Shown: positions 16,670 through 25,746, numbered from the stretch's first letter. The stretch: DNA of 64,000 nucleotides from Palsa-506 sp963709075 (GCA_963709075.1 CAVPUY010000009.1:558001-622000), one strand, 5' to 3'. The notes: generated by a model from the sequence alone, not told the origin. Translations and numbers: made by a program.

Positions 16670-17591
16670 ATGACTCGCCGCGAAGAGCATTTCGATGCCA
16701 TGCTCCGGCACCTCGGAGCGACTTATTACCAGACCGTGAAAGGCGGGGCGACCGCAGCTGACGTCGCCAGCGCGCTCGAGTCCGTCGAGGCGGCGCAGCA
16801 GCGCGAGCCGAGGCTGGCCGGCCTGGCCGAACAGGAAGGCAGCCACGGGCACCCGGCTACCCGCGCCCGGGCCGCCCGCACCGGCCGCTGGCGCGTCAGG
16901 GACGTGATGACCGCCGACGTGGTGGCCGTCCAGAAGACGACCCCGTACAAGCAGGTCGCCAGGCTGATGGAGGAGCAGCGGGTGAACGCGGTGCCGGTGC
17001 TGACCAAGGGCCACCGGGTGGTCGGCATCGTGTCCGAGGCCGACGTGCTCCGCAAGGAAGAGCGCAGCTTCCGGCGGCTCGGCACCGGCCTGCCGCTGCG
17101 GACCAGGCATGAGCGCGCCCAGGCGGAGGCCAGAACCGCGGGCGAGCTGATGACCACGCCCGCGATCACGATTCACCCGGACGCGCCACTCGGCGCCGCC
17201 GCCCGGCTGATGAACGGCCGCCGGATCAGGCGGCTGCCGGTGGTCGACCCGGACGGCAAGCTGATCGGGATCATCAGCCGCCGGGACCTGCTCAGCGTGT
17301 TCCTCCGGCCAGACGAGGAGATCGCGGCCGAGGTGCACGGCGTGCTGACCGGCGTGCTGATGGCGGAGCCCGACCGGGTGACGGTGAAGGTCAGGGAAGG
17401 CGTCGTCACGCTGCACGGTGTCCTCGCCAGCGACGGACCTTATCCGCACTGCCGAGCGGCTGGCGTCGGACGTGGAAGGCGTGGTCGCCGTGGTCGGCAA
17501 GCTGACGGCGCAGCCCGCCAGCGCAGCCGCGCCCCCGGCCGCGGCGCGGCCAGGCCGCTCGCCGGCCGCGGCGCCGCCAGCCGGCCGCTGA
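16670..17591 (+). CDS. CBS-pair protein with C-terminal BON domain, frame-shifted
   Basis: Two CBS domains (VRDVMTADVVAVQKT near residue 77; AGELMTTPAITIHPD near 160), which bind adenine nucleotides, then a BON domain. After GVVTLHGVLAS the frame is lost at about 17430-17435: the BON continuation LIRTAERLASDVEGVVAV is present one frame over and ends at the TGA at 17589-17591, just before the convergent hyhS stop. One extra base, or two missing bases, explains it. Without the shift the frame runs to 17812 as unlike sequence antisense to hyhS. CBS proteins such as Rv2626c are DosR targets in mycobacteria. The ATG at 16670 was preferred over an in-frame GTG at 16664. Confidence 0.82.
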
Positions 17592-17604
17592 GCCCGCGTG
17601 CTGG

Positions 17605-18423
17605 CTACTGCTGCGGCCTGACCACCGGATCCGGCAGATCCTGGCGGGCCAGGGCGGCCGCGCGGGCGCGGGAGGCCGGAGAGAAACCCTCGGCCGCCAC
17701 GTTGAACGTGGAGAAGACCCGCTGCACCCCGTCGGATGTCATGCCGAGCTGCCGGAGCTGCGGGATGAGCGATGCGGTGTTCGGCGCGTCGACCGGGCCG
17801 AAGCAGCCATAGCAGCCGCGGCCGAATGCCGGGCAGATCGCGCCGCAGCCGGCCTGGGTCACCGGGCCGAGGCACGGCGTCCCGTGCGCGACCATGACAC
17901 AGGTATTGCCGCGCTCCTTGCACTCGTAGCACACGCTGTGCGCCGGGATGCGCGGCTTGCGGCCGGCCAGCAGCGCGGAGATCAGCTCGACGAGCTGGCG
18001 CTTGTCGATCGGGCAGCCGCGCAGCTCGAAGTCGACAAGCACGTGGTCGGCGACCGGCGTGGAGGTGGCCAGGGTCTGGATGAACTCCGGCCTGGCGTAC
18101 ACGGCCGCGGTGAACTCGGCGACGTCGGCGAAGTTGCGCAGCGCCTGGACGCCGCCGGCGGTGGCGCAGGCGCCGATGGTGATCAGCGTCCCCGACTGGT
18201 CCCGGATCCGCTGAATGCGCTCAGCGTCATCGGCGGTCGTGACCGACCCCTCGACTATCGAGACGTCGTACGGGCCGCCCTCGTCGGCGCTTGACGCCTC
18301 GGTGAAATGCGCGATGTCGACCTCGACGGCGAGGGCAAGCAGCTGATCCTGGCAGTCAAGCAGGGTGAGCTGGCAGCCGTCGCAGGACGCCAGCTTCCAC
18401 ACCGCGAGTTTCCGGCGGGTCAT
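17605..18423 (-). CDS. hyhS: NiFe hydrogenase small subunit, group 3b-like
   Basis: Carries the proximal iron-sulfur cluster that wires the NiFe site to the electron-transfer subunits. The 272 residues begin with LASCDGCQL (C14, C17), have GACATAGG in the middle and later cysteines in RGCPIDK, VCYECKERGNTC and PCLGPVTQAGCGAICPAFGRGCYGC, enough for additional clusters. The ATG at 18423 follows directly on hyhG. In other genomes hyhL normally comes next; here a CBS gene on the opposite strand ends 13 bp away. Confidence 0.92.
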   Translation of the reverse strand: MTRRKLAVWKLASCDGCQLTLLDCQDQLLALAVEVDIAHFTEASSADEGGPYDVSIVEGSVTTADDAERIQRIRDQSGTLITIGACATAGGVQALRNFADVAEFTAAVYARPEFIQTLATSTPVADHVLVDFELRGCPIDKRQLVELISALLAGRKPRIPAHSVCYECKERGNTCVMVAHGTPCLGPVTQAGCGAICPAFGRGCYGCFGPVDAPNTASLIPQLRQLGMTSDGVQRVFSTFNVAAEGFSPASRARAAALARQDLPDPVVRPQQ

Positions 18424-18424
18424 G

Positions 18425-19243
18425 TCACAGCTCCTGTACCGCGAGCAGCGGGGCTGCTCGCTGATAGCTGACAACCGGGCCGTCCCGGCACAGCAGCAGC
18501 GGGCCGAGCTGGCAGTGGCCGCACTCGGCGGTGCCGCACCGCATGTTCCGCTCAAGCGAGACGCGGATGCTGTCCGCAGCGACGCCGCGGCTGACCAGCG
18601 TCCGGGCGGCCAGCCTGATCATCACCTCGGGGCCGCAGAGCAGCGCCAGGGTAGCGGCCGGGTCGATCTCCGCCCGGTCGATGAGCTGCGTCACCACGCC
18701 GACGTTGCCGGTCCATCCCGCCGCCGCCCGGTCGACGGTGACCTGTACGTCGGCGCCCGCGTCCCGCCAGCCGGCCAGCTCGCCGGAGAACACAAGCTCA
18801 TCCGGAGACCTCGCCCCGATCAGCACGGTAATCCGGCGGAACTCCGCGCGCGCCGCCAGCAGGCTGAGCAGCGCCGGCCGGAGCGGAGCCAGGCCGATCC
18901 CGCCGGCCACGACCATGACGTCCTGCCCGGCGCCGTCGGCCACGCCCCAGCTGGTGCCGAACGGGCCGCGCACGCCGATCAGCTGGCCAGGCCCGGCCGC
19001 GCACAGCGCCCCGGTCACCGCGCCGACCGACCGGATCGTGTGCACCAGGTCAGTGCCGCCGGCGGCGCCGCTGATCGAGATCGGCACCTCACCGATGCCG
19101 AACGCGTACAGCATCGTGAACTGCCCTGGCTGGTGCGCCGCGATCGGCTGGTCCAGCGGGCGCAGCACGAGGGTCACGGTGTCGTGCGTCTCGCCATGAC
19201 TGGCGGTGACCAGGTACCGGGCTGGTATCGCCTGCTGGCTCAT
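18425..19243 (-). CDS. hyhG: hydrogenase diaphorase subunit (FAD/NAD(P)-binding)
   Basis: Transfers electrons between NAD(P)H and the hydrogenase FeS clusters. It has 272 residues: FAD-binding barrel (PISISG near 56), NAD(P)-binding VVAGGIGLAPLRPALL, CGPEVMI, and a C-terminal 2Fe-2S cysteine set (RNMRCGTAECGHCQLGPLLLC). This is the dihydroorotate dehydrogenase electron-transfer/sulfhydrogenase gamma-type architecture. It overlaps the upstream cNMP-binding gene by 4 bp. Confidence 0.92.
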   Translation of the reverse strand: MSQQAIPARYLVTASHGETHDTVTLVLRPLDQPIAAHQPGQFTMLYAFGIGEVPISISGAAGGTDLVHTIRSVGAVTGALCAAGPGQLIGVRGPFGTSWGVADGAGQDVMVVAGGIGLAPLRPALLSLLAARAEFRRITVLIGARSPDELVFSGELAGWRDAGADVQVTVDRAAAGWTGNVGVVTQLIDRAEIDPAATLALLCGPEVMIRLAARTLVSRGVAADSIRVSLERNMRCGTAECGHCQLGPLLLCRDGPVVSYQRAAPLLAVQEL

Positions 19244-19722
19244 CGCTCACCAGCACGCTGGCCGGCTGTCGCGTACAGGTCGAGCAGCCGGATCCTGGTG
19301 GCCTGAAGGCGCGATACGGCCACCGTCATCAGCCGCCGGACGAGCTGGTAGCCGATCGCGGGATCGCTGTCGAGCAGCGCGCCGACCGCAGCGGCGTCAA
19401 GCCCGAACGCGGTGGTGTCCTGCACGGCCTCGGCGCCGAACACCCACTTCCTGGCCGGCGTCAGCCAGGAGAGCCCGAGGACGTCACCGGCGCCGACAGT
19501 CTCCACGATCAGCGACCGCCGCCCGGGCACGGCCAGGTCAAGCGCGACGTGGCCGCTGCTGATCAGCCAGAACCGTGTGGCCGGGGCGCCCTCCTCGAAG
19601 AACCGATAACCAGCAGAAACGGAAACACCGCTGGCGGTCTCGGCGAGGAGCGCGAGCTGCTCGGCCGCCAGCCCGCGCAGGAAAGCATGCGTGCCGAGCA
19701 CCTGCGGCGCGACACCCGTCAC
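19240..19722 (-). CDS. stand-alone cyclic-nucleotide-binding domain protein
   Basis: Protein of 160 residues made of a single CRP-like cNMP-binding domain (HAFLRGLAAEQLALLAE ... FEEGAPATRFWLISSGHVAL) with no helix-turn-helix, so it cannot be a DNA-binding CRP itself. It is embedded between hyhB and hyhG with 4-bp overlaps on both sides (GTGA with hyhB, ATGA with hyhG), so it is made in step with the hydrogenase. The GTG start at 19722 was chosen for that overlap and for GAGGGA upstream. A regulatory or assembly subunit that senses cAMP or another ligand is plausible but unproven. Confidence 0.85.
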   Translation of the reverse strand: MTGVAPQVLGTHAFLRGLAAEQLALLAETASGVSVSAGYRFFEEGAPATRFWLISSGHVALDLAVPGRRSLIVETVGAGDVLGLSWLTPARKWVFGAEAVQDTTAFGLDAAAVGALLDSDPAIGYQLVRRLMTVAVSRLQATRIRLLDLYATAGQRAGER

Positions 19723-20867
19723 CGTCCCTCGCTTTCGTCGCCTGCCGCCTCGGCCTGCAGCGCGGCGACCTCCTCGGTCAGGTCGATGCCGACCGGGCAC
19801 CAGACGATGCACCGCCCGCAGCCGACGCAGCCTGAGCTGCCGAACTGATCGTGCCAGGTGCCGAGCTTGTGCGTGAGCCACTGCCGGTACCTGCTGCGCG
19901 GCGAGGACCGCACCGGGCCGCCGTGCAGGTAAGAGAAATCGAGATCGAAGCAGGAGTCCCAGGTCTGCCAGCGCTCAGCGTGATCGCCGGTCAGGTCGGT
20001 CAGGTCGGCCACCGTTGTGCAGAAGCAGGTCGGGCAGGCCATGGTGCAGTTCCCGCAGGACAGGCACCGGGCCGCGACGTCATCCCAGCGCGCGGCGCCG
20101 TCGCTGCGGGCCATCAGGTCGTGCAGGATGTCGGCCGGCATCGACCGGGTCATCTTGCCTGCCGCGGCGGAAACGGCCGACCTGGCCCGCTCCGCCGTCG
20201 CCTGGCCGGCCGCCACGGTCGGCACCCCGGCCAGCAGGCCGGCGCTGGCCGCCGAGCCGATCTCGACCAGGAAGTTGTGCGCGCCTTCGCTGACCAGCTC
20301 GGTAAGGGCCAGGTCATAGCCCGCGTCCGCCTGCGGTCCGGTGCCCATCGACGTGCAGAAACAGGTCTCGCCTGGCTCGGTGCAGTTCACCGCGATGATG
20401 AACGCCCCGGCGCGGCGCTTCGCGTACGGCGACCCGGCGTGCGCGCCGCGGCCGAGTACCTGGTCCTGGATCTCGATCGCGCGCAGGTCGCACGGCCGTA
20501 CCCCGAAGAACGCGAATTTCGGCGCAGGCTCGGCCGCGGCCGCGACCTCGAAGCCATCCTCGGTCCGGCACGCGGACCATACCTTCTCCCGCGGCGGGTG
20601 CAGGAACTGCTTCCACGACTGCGAGCCTGCTGAGTTGCTGAACGCGGCCCGGTCGTCTCGCTGCCGCAGCCGGTAGCCGCCTGGCTGCAGCTCGACCCCC
20701 CAGCCAAACGGCAGCTGGCCGGCTGACTCAAGCTCGTCGAGGACGATCGCGCCATCCCGCACGGTAGGGCCGATCACCCGGTAGCCCGCACCGCGCAGCG
20801 CGTCGTGCAGCCGCTGCAGGTCGGCGACATCCAGCAGCAGGCCGCTGCCTGGCCTCGGGTCGTCCAT
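19719..20867 (-). CDS. hyhB: hydrogenase 4Fe-4S electron-transfer subunit
   Basis: Sulfhydrogenase beta-type ferredoxin subunit (382 residues) that relays electrons between HyhS and HyhG. Conserved features are FFGVRPCDLRAIEIQD, NCTEPGETCFCTSMGTGP, and two cluster-binding sets: CLSCGNCTMACPTCFC and CVGCGRCIVWCP. The ATG at 20867 follows GAGGAG at good spacing; a longer open frame upstream is Ala/Pro-rich and non-conserved. It leads a four-gene coupled operon (hyhB, cNMP-binding gene, hyhG, hyhS). No clear DosR-like box was found in the 244 bp upstream. Confidence 0.9.
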   Translation of the reverse strand: MDDPRPGSGLLLDVADLQRLHDALRGAGYRVIGPTVRDGAIVLDELESAGQLPFGWGVELQPGGYRLRQRDDRAAFSNSAGSQSWKQFLHPPREKVWSACRTEDGFEVAAAAEPAPKFAFFGVRPCDLRAIEIQDQVLGRGAHAGSPYAKRRAGAFIIAVNCTEPGETCFCTSMGTGPQADAGYDLALTELVSEGAHNFLVEIGSAASAGLLAGVPTVAAGQATAERARSAVSAAAGKMTRSMPADILHDLMARSDGAARWDDVAARCLSCGNCTMACPTCFCTTVADLTDLTGDHAERWQTWDSCFDLDFSYLHGGPVRSSPRSRYRQWLTHKLGTWHDQFGSSGCVGCGRCIVWCPVGIDLTEEVAALQAEAAGDESEGR

Positions 20868-21111
20868 CCGTATTCGCTCCTCACCTGCCCCTGCCCCCGG
20901 CCCTCGCGCCGGGCGCTGCCCCTTCATGCTGGCCGAAAGCACCGGCCTGCCGCTAGCGCGAATGATCCTGGAGTCAACGGCCTGGTCAGCCAGTATGGAC
21001 GGTCGTGGCGCCGACTGCGAGAATTCGGCTGGGTGCTGCGCAGGTGTCTGGCACCCGCGTCCTGTCGGCAGAGCGGCATTTCGTGATTCCGGGTAAGCGA
21101 AAGGCCAGAAG

Positions 21112-22380
21112 ATGAGGTTAGGGGTCGCTGCGAGGTCACGGCACGCTGGAACGTCCGGAGCGGGAGCCCTTGCGGCCGGAGCTGCCGTCGGCGTTACCGG
21201 CGTCGGCGTCAGCGGCACCGGCGCTAGCGGCGCTGAGGCCGGCGGTGCCGAGGCCGGCGGGTCGCCGTTCGGCGGGCCGCACTTGCTGGTCCGGGCAGCG
21301 CCGTTCGCCGTCGTCGCCCTGCTGGCCGAGGTGAGCCTCGTGCTGCCTGGTGGCACCGGGTCGGTCCCGGCGGTTGTCATCAGCCTCGTGCTTCTCGCGG
21401 CCACCGCCGCGGCGTTCCTGCTGCCCTGGGGCCGGCTGCCGGGCTGGGCATCGGTGCTCGTCCCGCTCTGCTACACCGGCTCGGTGCTCGCGCTCATCCT
21501 CGCGGCCGGCCCTACCTCGGGGGTAGGCATCGTGGTCCTTATCCCGCTGGTGTGGACCGCGCTCTTCCACCGCCGGTGGGAATCTGCTTGCGTCATCGTC
21601 GCGATCGTGGCGGTCGAGATCACCGTCTCCCTCGTTCCGCAGGCCGCGCCGGCCTCGGTTGTCGTCCGCCGCGTGCTGCTCTGGGCGTCGCTCGGCGCGC
21701 TCGTGTCGATCGCGACGCACGGCCTGCGCGACCGGATCCGGCGGTCCCAGCGCGAACGTGCCCAGCTGGAGAGCCGGGTACGCGAGCTGACCGTCCTGGC
21801 GGACCGGGACCGCATCGCCAGCGACCTCCAGGATCTGGTCATCAAGCGGCTGTTCGCGGCAGGCATGTCCTTGCAAGCGGCCGTGTCCATGGCGACGAAG
21901 GGCAGCGTGGCCAGCAGGATCGAGTCAGCAATCCGTGATCTTGACGAGGCGATGCGGCTGATCCGGCATTCGATCTTCGGCCTGTCCGGCCATGATCGCG
22001 GCACTGGCCTGCGGCAGGGCATCCTGGATCTGTGCGGCGAGCTGGCGGCCGCCGGCGGCCGTACGCCCGAGGTCACGTTCAGCGGGCGCATCGACAGCGC
22101 CATTCCGGCCGGGACCGGGGAGCAACTGGTCGAGATGCTGCGTGAGGCACTGGCGGTGATCGGGGACTGGGCCAGGCCCACCCGCGTTGGCGTCGCGGCT
22201 GACGACGGCGTTCGGGTTACCGTCGATGGCGCCGGGGCCGGCCCGTGGCCCGGCGGCGCTGACGGGCGCGGCGGCGACTACGCCCGGCTCCGCGCCAGCG
22301 CCAGGAAGCTCGGCGCGGACATCGACATCCAGGAGATTCCCGGCGGTGCCCGGTTCGCCTGGCACCTGCCGGTGAGCTAG
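21112..22380 (+). CDS. DevS/DosT-like membrane sensor with degenerate kinase core
   Basis: 422 residues: Ala/Gly-rich N terminus, about six hydrophobic segments (roughly 58-205), a short coiled region, then a HisKA_3-like dimerisation region and ATPase-like C terminus. The H-box reads DRDRIASDLQDLVIKRLFAAG; in DevS-type kinases the residue after DL is the phospho-accepting His, but here it is Gln (Q240, codon CAG at 21829-21831). The N-box equivalent (REALAVIGDWARPTRV) also lacks the usual Asn. It is therefore probably not an active histidine kinase and may be a partner or sensor for another kinase. There are no GAF or PAS domains, unlike DosS/DosT. Divergent from the hydrogenase operon. Confidence 0.8.
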   Translation: MRLGVAARSRHAGTSGAGALAAGAAVGVTGVGVSGTGASGAEAGGAEAGGSPFGGPHLLVRAAPFAVVALLAEVSLVLPGGTGSVPAVVISLVLLAATAAAFLLPWGRLPGWASVLVPLCYTGSVLALILAAGPTSGVGIVVLIPLVWTALFHRRWESACVIVAIVAVEITVSLVPQAAPASVVVRRVLLWASLGALVSIATHGLRDRIRRSQRERAQLESRVRELTVLADRDRIASDLQDLVIKRLFAAGMSLQAAVSMATKGSVASRIESAIRDLDEAMRLIRHSIFGLSGHDRGTGLRQGILDLCGELAAAGGRTPEVTFSGRIDSAIPAGTGEQLVEMLREALAVIGDWARPTRVGVAADDGVRVTVDGAGAGPWPGGADGRGGDYARLRASARKLGADIDIQEIPGGARFAWHLPVS

Positions 22381-22710
22381 CCCGCCGGGCCCGGCAGGCC
22401 CGGGTCGTTTGAGCTAGCCCGGCGGGCCCGGGTCGTTGGCCCGGCCTGACCAGTGACCAAAGTCTGCCCGCGCCGGGCCGGAGTCCTCTGCCGCCGCGGC
22501 GCCGGAAGCGAAATCCTGACGGTGCAGCATCCGCCGCCTGGCTGAGCCGGTGATTGATTGGCCCGTTGATGTACCCGGTGCCGCTCGCGGCGGGTGCTGC
22601 CTCAATCCTCTTACCGGCCGTGCGCCGGCCTGCGCACGGCCGGATGCAGGCCGGGGGCAGGCCGGGGCCGGCCGGGAGCGCCTCCTGCTGGTGGTGCGCG
22701 GCATCAGCCC
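22381..22710. other. intergenic region without a recognisable gene
   Basis: Between the convergent sensor and acuC genes. It opens with two near copies of a GC-rich segment ending gcccgggtcgtt (about 22385-22440) that can fold into stems and may terminate transcription. No conserved coding frame, RNA gene or box was seen in the rest. Confidence 0.5.
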
Positions 22711-23895
22711 CTAGTGGTGCGGCATCAGCCCGTGCTCGGGAAACACGGCCATCCGGGTGGCCATGATGGCCTGGTCAACTGGATCCGCGGGGTCGTACCC
22801 GGACTCGAAGCTGGCGTACCGCGCCTGCGCCCCGTCGGTCATCAGCTCAGGAGCGCGGCGGCCGGTACGGCCGGCCGCGTACTCGCGCCAGGCGACCGGG
22901 GTCGGCGTCGCCGGATCGATCGGGTGGCCGGCCGCCTCGGCGAGCAGGTGCGTCCAGGTTCTCGGCACGACCTGGAGCAGCTCGTAGCCGCCGCCGCCGG
23001 TCAGCAGCCAGTGCCCGCCGGCCACTTCATGCGCGAGCAGGTGGATCGCGGCGTGCGCGGCCCGCTGCGCGTCGACAGAGATCTCCAGGTTGGCCAGCGG
23101 GTCGAGCAAGTGGGTGTCGCAGCCGTGCTGACTGACCAGGATCTCCGGCCGGAACGCCCGCAGCAGCGGCGGCACCACCGCGTGAAAGGCCCGCAGCCAC
23201 CCGGCGTCCCTGGTGCCAGCCGGCAGCGCCACGTTGACCGCGTATCCGGCCGCGCCGCGGCCGCCGGTCTCGGCTGGCCTGCCGGTGCCGGGGAACAGCG
23301 TTGCCGGGCTCTCGTGCAGGCTGATCGTCAGCACCCGCGGATCGTGGTAGAAGGCAGCCTGCACCCCATCCCCGTGGTGCACGTCGATGTCGACGTAGGC
23401 GATCCGCTCCGCGCCCGCTTCGAGCAGCCAGGCGATCGCGATCGCCGGGTCGTTGTACACGCAGAAACCGCTCGCATGCTCGCGCATCGCATGGTGCAGC
23501 CCGCCGGCGATGCTCGCGCCGTGTTCCGCCTGGCCGGCCCAGACCGCCTGTGCCGCTGCCAGCGTCGCGCCCGCCACCAGGGCCGACGCCTCGTGCATGC
23601 CGGCGAACACGGGATCGTCCTCGGTGCCGAGGCCGAAGCTGAGGATCGACACGTCCGGCAGGTCGCCGCCTGCCCGCCGCACGGCCGCGATGTAGCGCGG
23701 GTCGTGCACGAGCTCAAGCTCGGTGTCGGTGGCGGGCGCCGGGCGCCGGATCGTCACCTCCGGGAGGTCGAACACGCCGAAGGCGCGGGCTAGTTCCATT
23801 GTCAGCTCGACCCGGACCGGCGCCAGCGGATGGCCGTACCCGAAGTCGTAGCCAGTCAGCCGCTCGTCCCAGGCAACGTGCAGGGTGCAGGCCAT
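22711..23895 (-). CDS. acuC: AcuC-type histone-deacetylase-family protein
   Basis: Zinc hydrolase of the arginase/deacetylase fold, 394 residues. The active-site elements are present: GGLHHAMREHASGF, metal-binding DIDVHHGDGVQ, and QHGCDTH with the second metal Asp, plus GGGGYE. In Bacillus, AcuC deacetylates and reactivates acetyl-CoA synthetase; a PrpE with an acetylatable lysine is encoded 17 kb upstream, which makes it a reasonable substrate. Small-molecule amide substrates are an alternative. It ends next to, and on the same strand as, cydDC. Confidence 0.88.
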   Translation of the reverse strand: MACTLHVAWDERLTGYDFGYGHPLAPVRVELTMELARAFGVFDLPEVTIRRPAPATDTELELVHDPRYIAAVRRAGGDLPDVSILSFGLGTEDDPVFAGMHEASALVAGATLAAAQAVWAGQAEHGASIAGGLHHAMREHASGFCVYNDPAIAIAWLLEAGAERIAYVDIDVHHGDGVQAAFYHDPRVLTISLHESPATLFPGTGRPAETGGRGAAGYAVNVALPAGTRDAGWLRAFHAVVPPLLRAFRPEILVSQHGCDTHLLDPLANLEISVDAQRAAHAAIHLLAHEVAGGHWLLTGGGGYELLQVVPRTWTHLLAEAAGHPIDPATPTPVAWREYAAGRTGRRAPELMTDGAQARYASFESGYDPADPVDQAIMATRMAVFPEHGLMPHH

Positions 23896-23898
23896 GCC

Positions 23899-25623
23899 TC
23901 ATCCTCTCAGCGGCGCTGCGGCCGCGGCTGCCGGGCTACGGTCCTGATCCGCGGCGCACATCTGCTGGTACTGCCCGCCCGCCGTGCTCAGCTGCCGGTG
24001 GCTGCCGCGTTCGGTAATCCTGCCGTGGTCAACCACGACGATCTCATCCACCTGGTCGAGCCCGTCCAGGTCGTGAGTGATCAGCAGGGTGGCCCGGCCC
24101 CTGGTCGCGTCCAGCAGGTCGGCGGCCAGTGCCCGGCGGTTGTCCGGGTCCAGGTGCGCGGTCGGCTCGTCCAGAATGAGCACGGCCGGGTCGGCGAGCA
24201 GCGCGCGGGCCAGGGCGAGACGCTGCCGCTCGCCGCCGGACATGGCGACCCCGTGCGCGCCTGCCGGGGTTTCCCAGCCCCGCGGCAGTGACTCGATCCA
24301 CGGCAGCAGCCTGGCGCGCGCGGCGGCTCCGGCCAGTTGCTCCTCGCTCGCGCCTGGCCTGGCCAGCAGCAGGTTCTCCCTGATGGTCGCGTCGAATATG
24401 TGCGGATCCTGCGGGCAGCCGCCGATCACCGTGCGGATATCGTCGGGCGCGTAGCCAGTCAGCTCGTGCCCGTTGAGCGTGGCGGTGCCGGCCGTGAGGT
24501 CGCAGAACCGGAGCAGCGCGGCGGCCACCGTGGACTTTCCCGCCCCGGTCGGGCCGACAAGCGCGATCCGCCGTCCCGGCGGCAGGTCCAGGTCAATTCC
24601 GTCGATCGCGGGCGGCTCGCCTGGCCGGTAGCGTACCTGCGCGCCGCGCAGCCTGATCGTGTACGGCGCGGCCGGCAGCGGCCGCGGATCGGCCGGCTCG
24701 CTGACCGGATCCGCGGCATCGAGCACCTCGGCGATCCGGCCCGCGCTGACCCGGGACTGGCCGAGCTGTATGGCCGCCGCCGGCAGCACGGTGACTGCCT
24801 CGAAGGCGGCGAGCGCGGTGAGCGTGACCACGGCCAGCGGGACCCTGGTCAGCGCGCCGGCGCCGACGGCGGCGACGCCGGCCAGCAAGACCAGCCATAG
24901 GGTCAGCCCGGATACCGCCGCGGTCAGCCCGGTGCCAAGCCCGGATGCCGAGGCGGAGCGCCGGGCGAGCGTGGTCAGCTCCTCGTCCGCGGCGCCGGCT
25001 CGGGCGAGTGCGGCGTCGGTGGCGCCGAAAGCATGCAGGTCGGCGGCGCCGGCCAGCAGATCGGTCAGGGCCATGCCGAGCTCGCCGCGGGCCGGGGCCG
25101 TGCGCAGCGCGGCCCTGCGGGCGCTGCGGGCGGCCAGCCACGGGACTGCGGTCCCGGCGAGCAGCAGCCCGCCGCCGAGCACCAGGCCCGCGGGAGCGAA
25201 CACCAGCAAGCTCGCGCCCACCGCGGCTGCTCCGACCAGCGCTGCCGTCAGCGGCGGCGCGATGCCGCGGATGAACAGGTCCTGGGTGGCGTCGACGTCG
25301 GAAACCAGCCGGGCGAGCAGGTCGCCAGACCGGAAGGCGCCGAGCCCGGCCGGCGCGAGCCTGGCCAGCCGCCGGTAGATCGCGACCCGGACGTCGGCGA
25401 GGACCCGGAAGGCGACGTCATGCGAGGCCAGCCGTTCGGTGTACCGGAATATGCCCCGGCCGACGGCGAGCGCGCGGACGGCGACCACGGCCACCGTGAT
25501 CGCGACGATGTTCGGGTGCTGCGAGGCCCGGGCGAGCAGGAAGCCGGACACCGCAAGCAGGGCAACCGCGCAGCCGGTCGCGGCGGCGCCTGCCGCTACC
25601 GCGACCATCAGCCGGCCGCGCAT
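23899..25623 (-). CDS. cydC: CydC-like ABC exporter half (possible separated half of a CydDC fusion)
   Basis: One half of the heterodimeric thiol (cysteine/glutathione) exporter needed for cytochrome bd assembly. It has about six membrane segments and an ABC domain: Walker A GPTGAGKST, signature SGGERQ, Walker B VLILDEPT. At 574 residues from ATG 25623 it lacks the first helix leader; the family-like sequence DPLLRLLRLARP is encoded directly upstream in frame, with no ATG, GTG or TTG between it and the in-frame TGA ending cydD (25749-25747). In several actinomycetes cydD and cydC are fused, so the true start (CTG or read-through) is uncertain. Confidence 0.86.
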   Translation of the reverse strand: MRGRLMVAVAAGAAATGCAVALLAVSGFLLARASQHPNIVAITVAVVAVRALAVGRGIFRYTERLASHDVAFRVLADVRVAIYRRLARLAPAGLGAFRSGDLLARLVSDVDATQDLFIRGIAPPLTAALVGAAAVGASLLVFAPAGLVLGGGLLLAGTAVPWLAARSARRAALRTAPARGELGMALTDLLAGAADLHAFGATDAALARAGAADEELTTLARRSASASGLGTGLTAAVSGLTLWLVLLAGVAAVGAGALTRVPLAVVTLTALAAFEAVTVLPAAAIQLGQSRVSAGRIAEVLDAADPVSEPADPRPLPAAPYTIRLRGAQVRYRPGEPPAIDGIDLDLPPGRRIALVGPTGAGKSTVAAALLRFCDLTAGTATLNGHELTGYAPDDIRTVIGGCPQDPHIFDATIRENLLLARPGASEEQLAGAAARARLLPWIESLPRGWETPAGAHGVAMSGGERQRLALARALLADPAVLILDEPTAHLDPDNRRALAADLLDATRGRATLLITHDLDGLDQVDEIVVVDHGRITERGSHRQLSTAGGQYQQMCAADQDRSPAAAAAAPLRG

Positions 25624-25746
25624 CGGCCGGGCCAGCCGGAGCAGCCTGAGCAGTGGGTCAGCTGGCTTGGCCGCGGCGCCCGCGGCCTCGCCTCGGGCCG
25701 CCTCCGGGCCGGCCAGCTGGCCGCAGCGGGCCAGCCGCCCGCGCCG

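Noticed and set aside
16130..17932. 600-codon minus-strand frame ending within the first PHA synthase gene
   Set aside because: It runs antisense to phaC and the CBS gene and out of frame with hyhS; only the hyhS frame carries FeS-cluster motifs.
20868..21111. DosR-like box upstream of hyhB
   Set aside because: No GGGACC-type inverted repeat is present, so control of that operon is left open.
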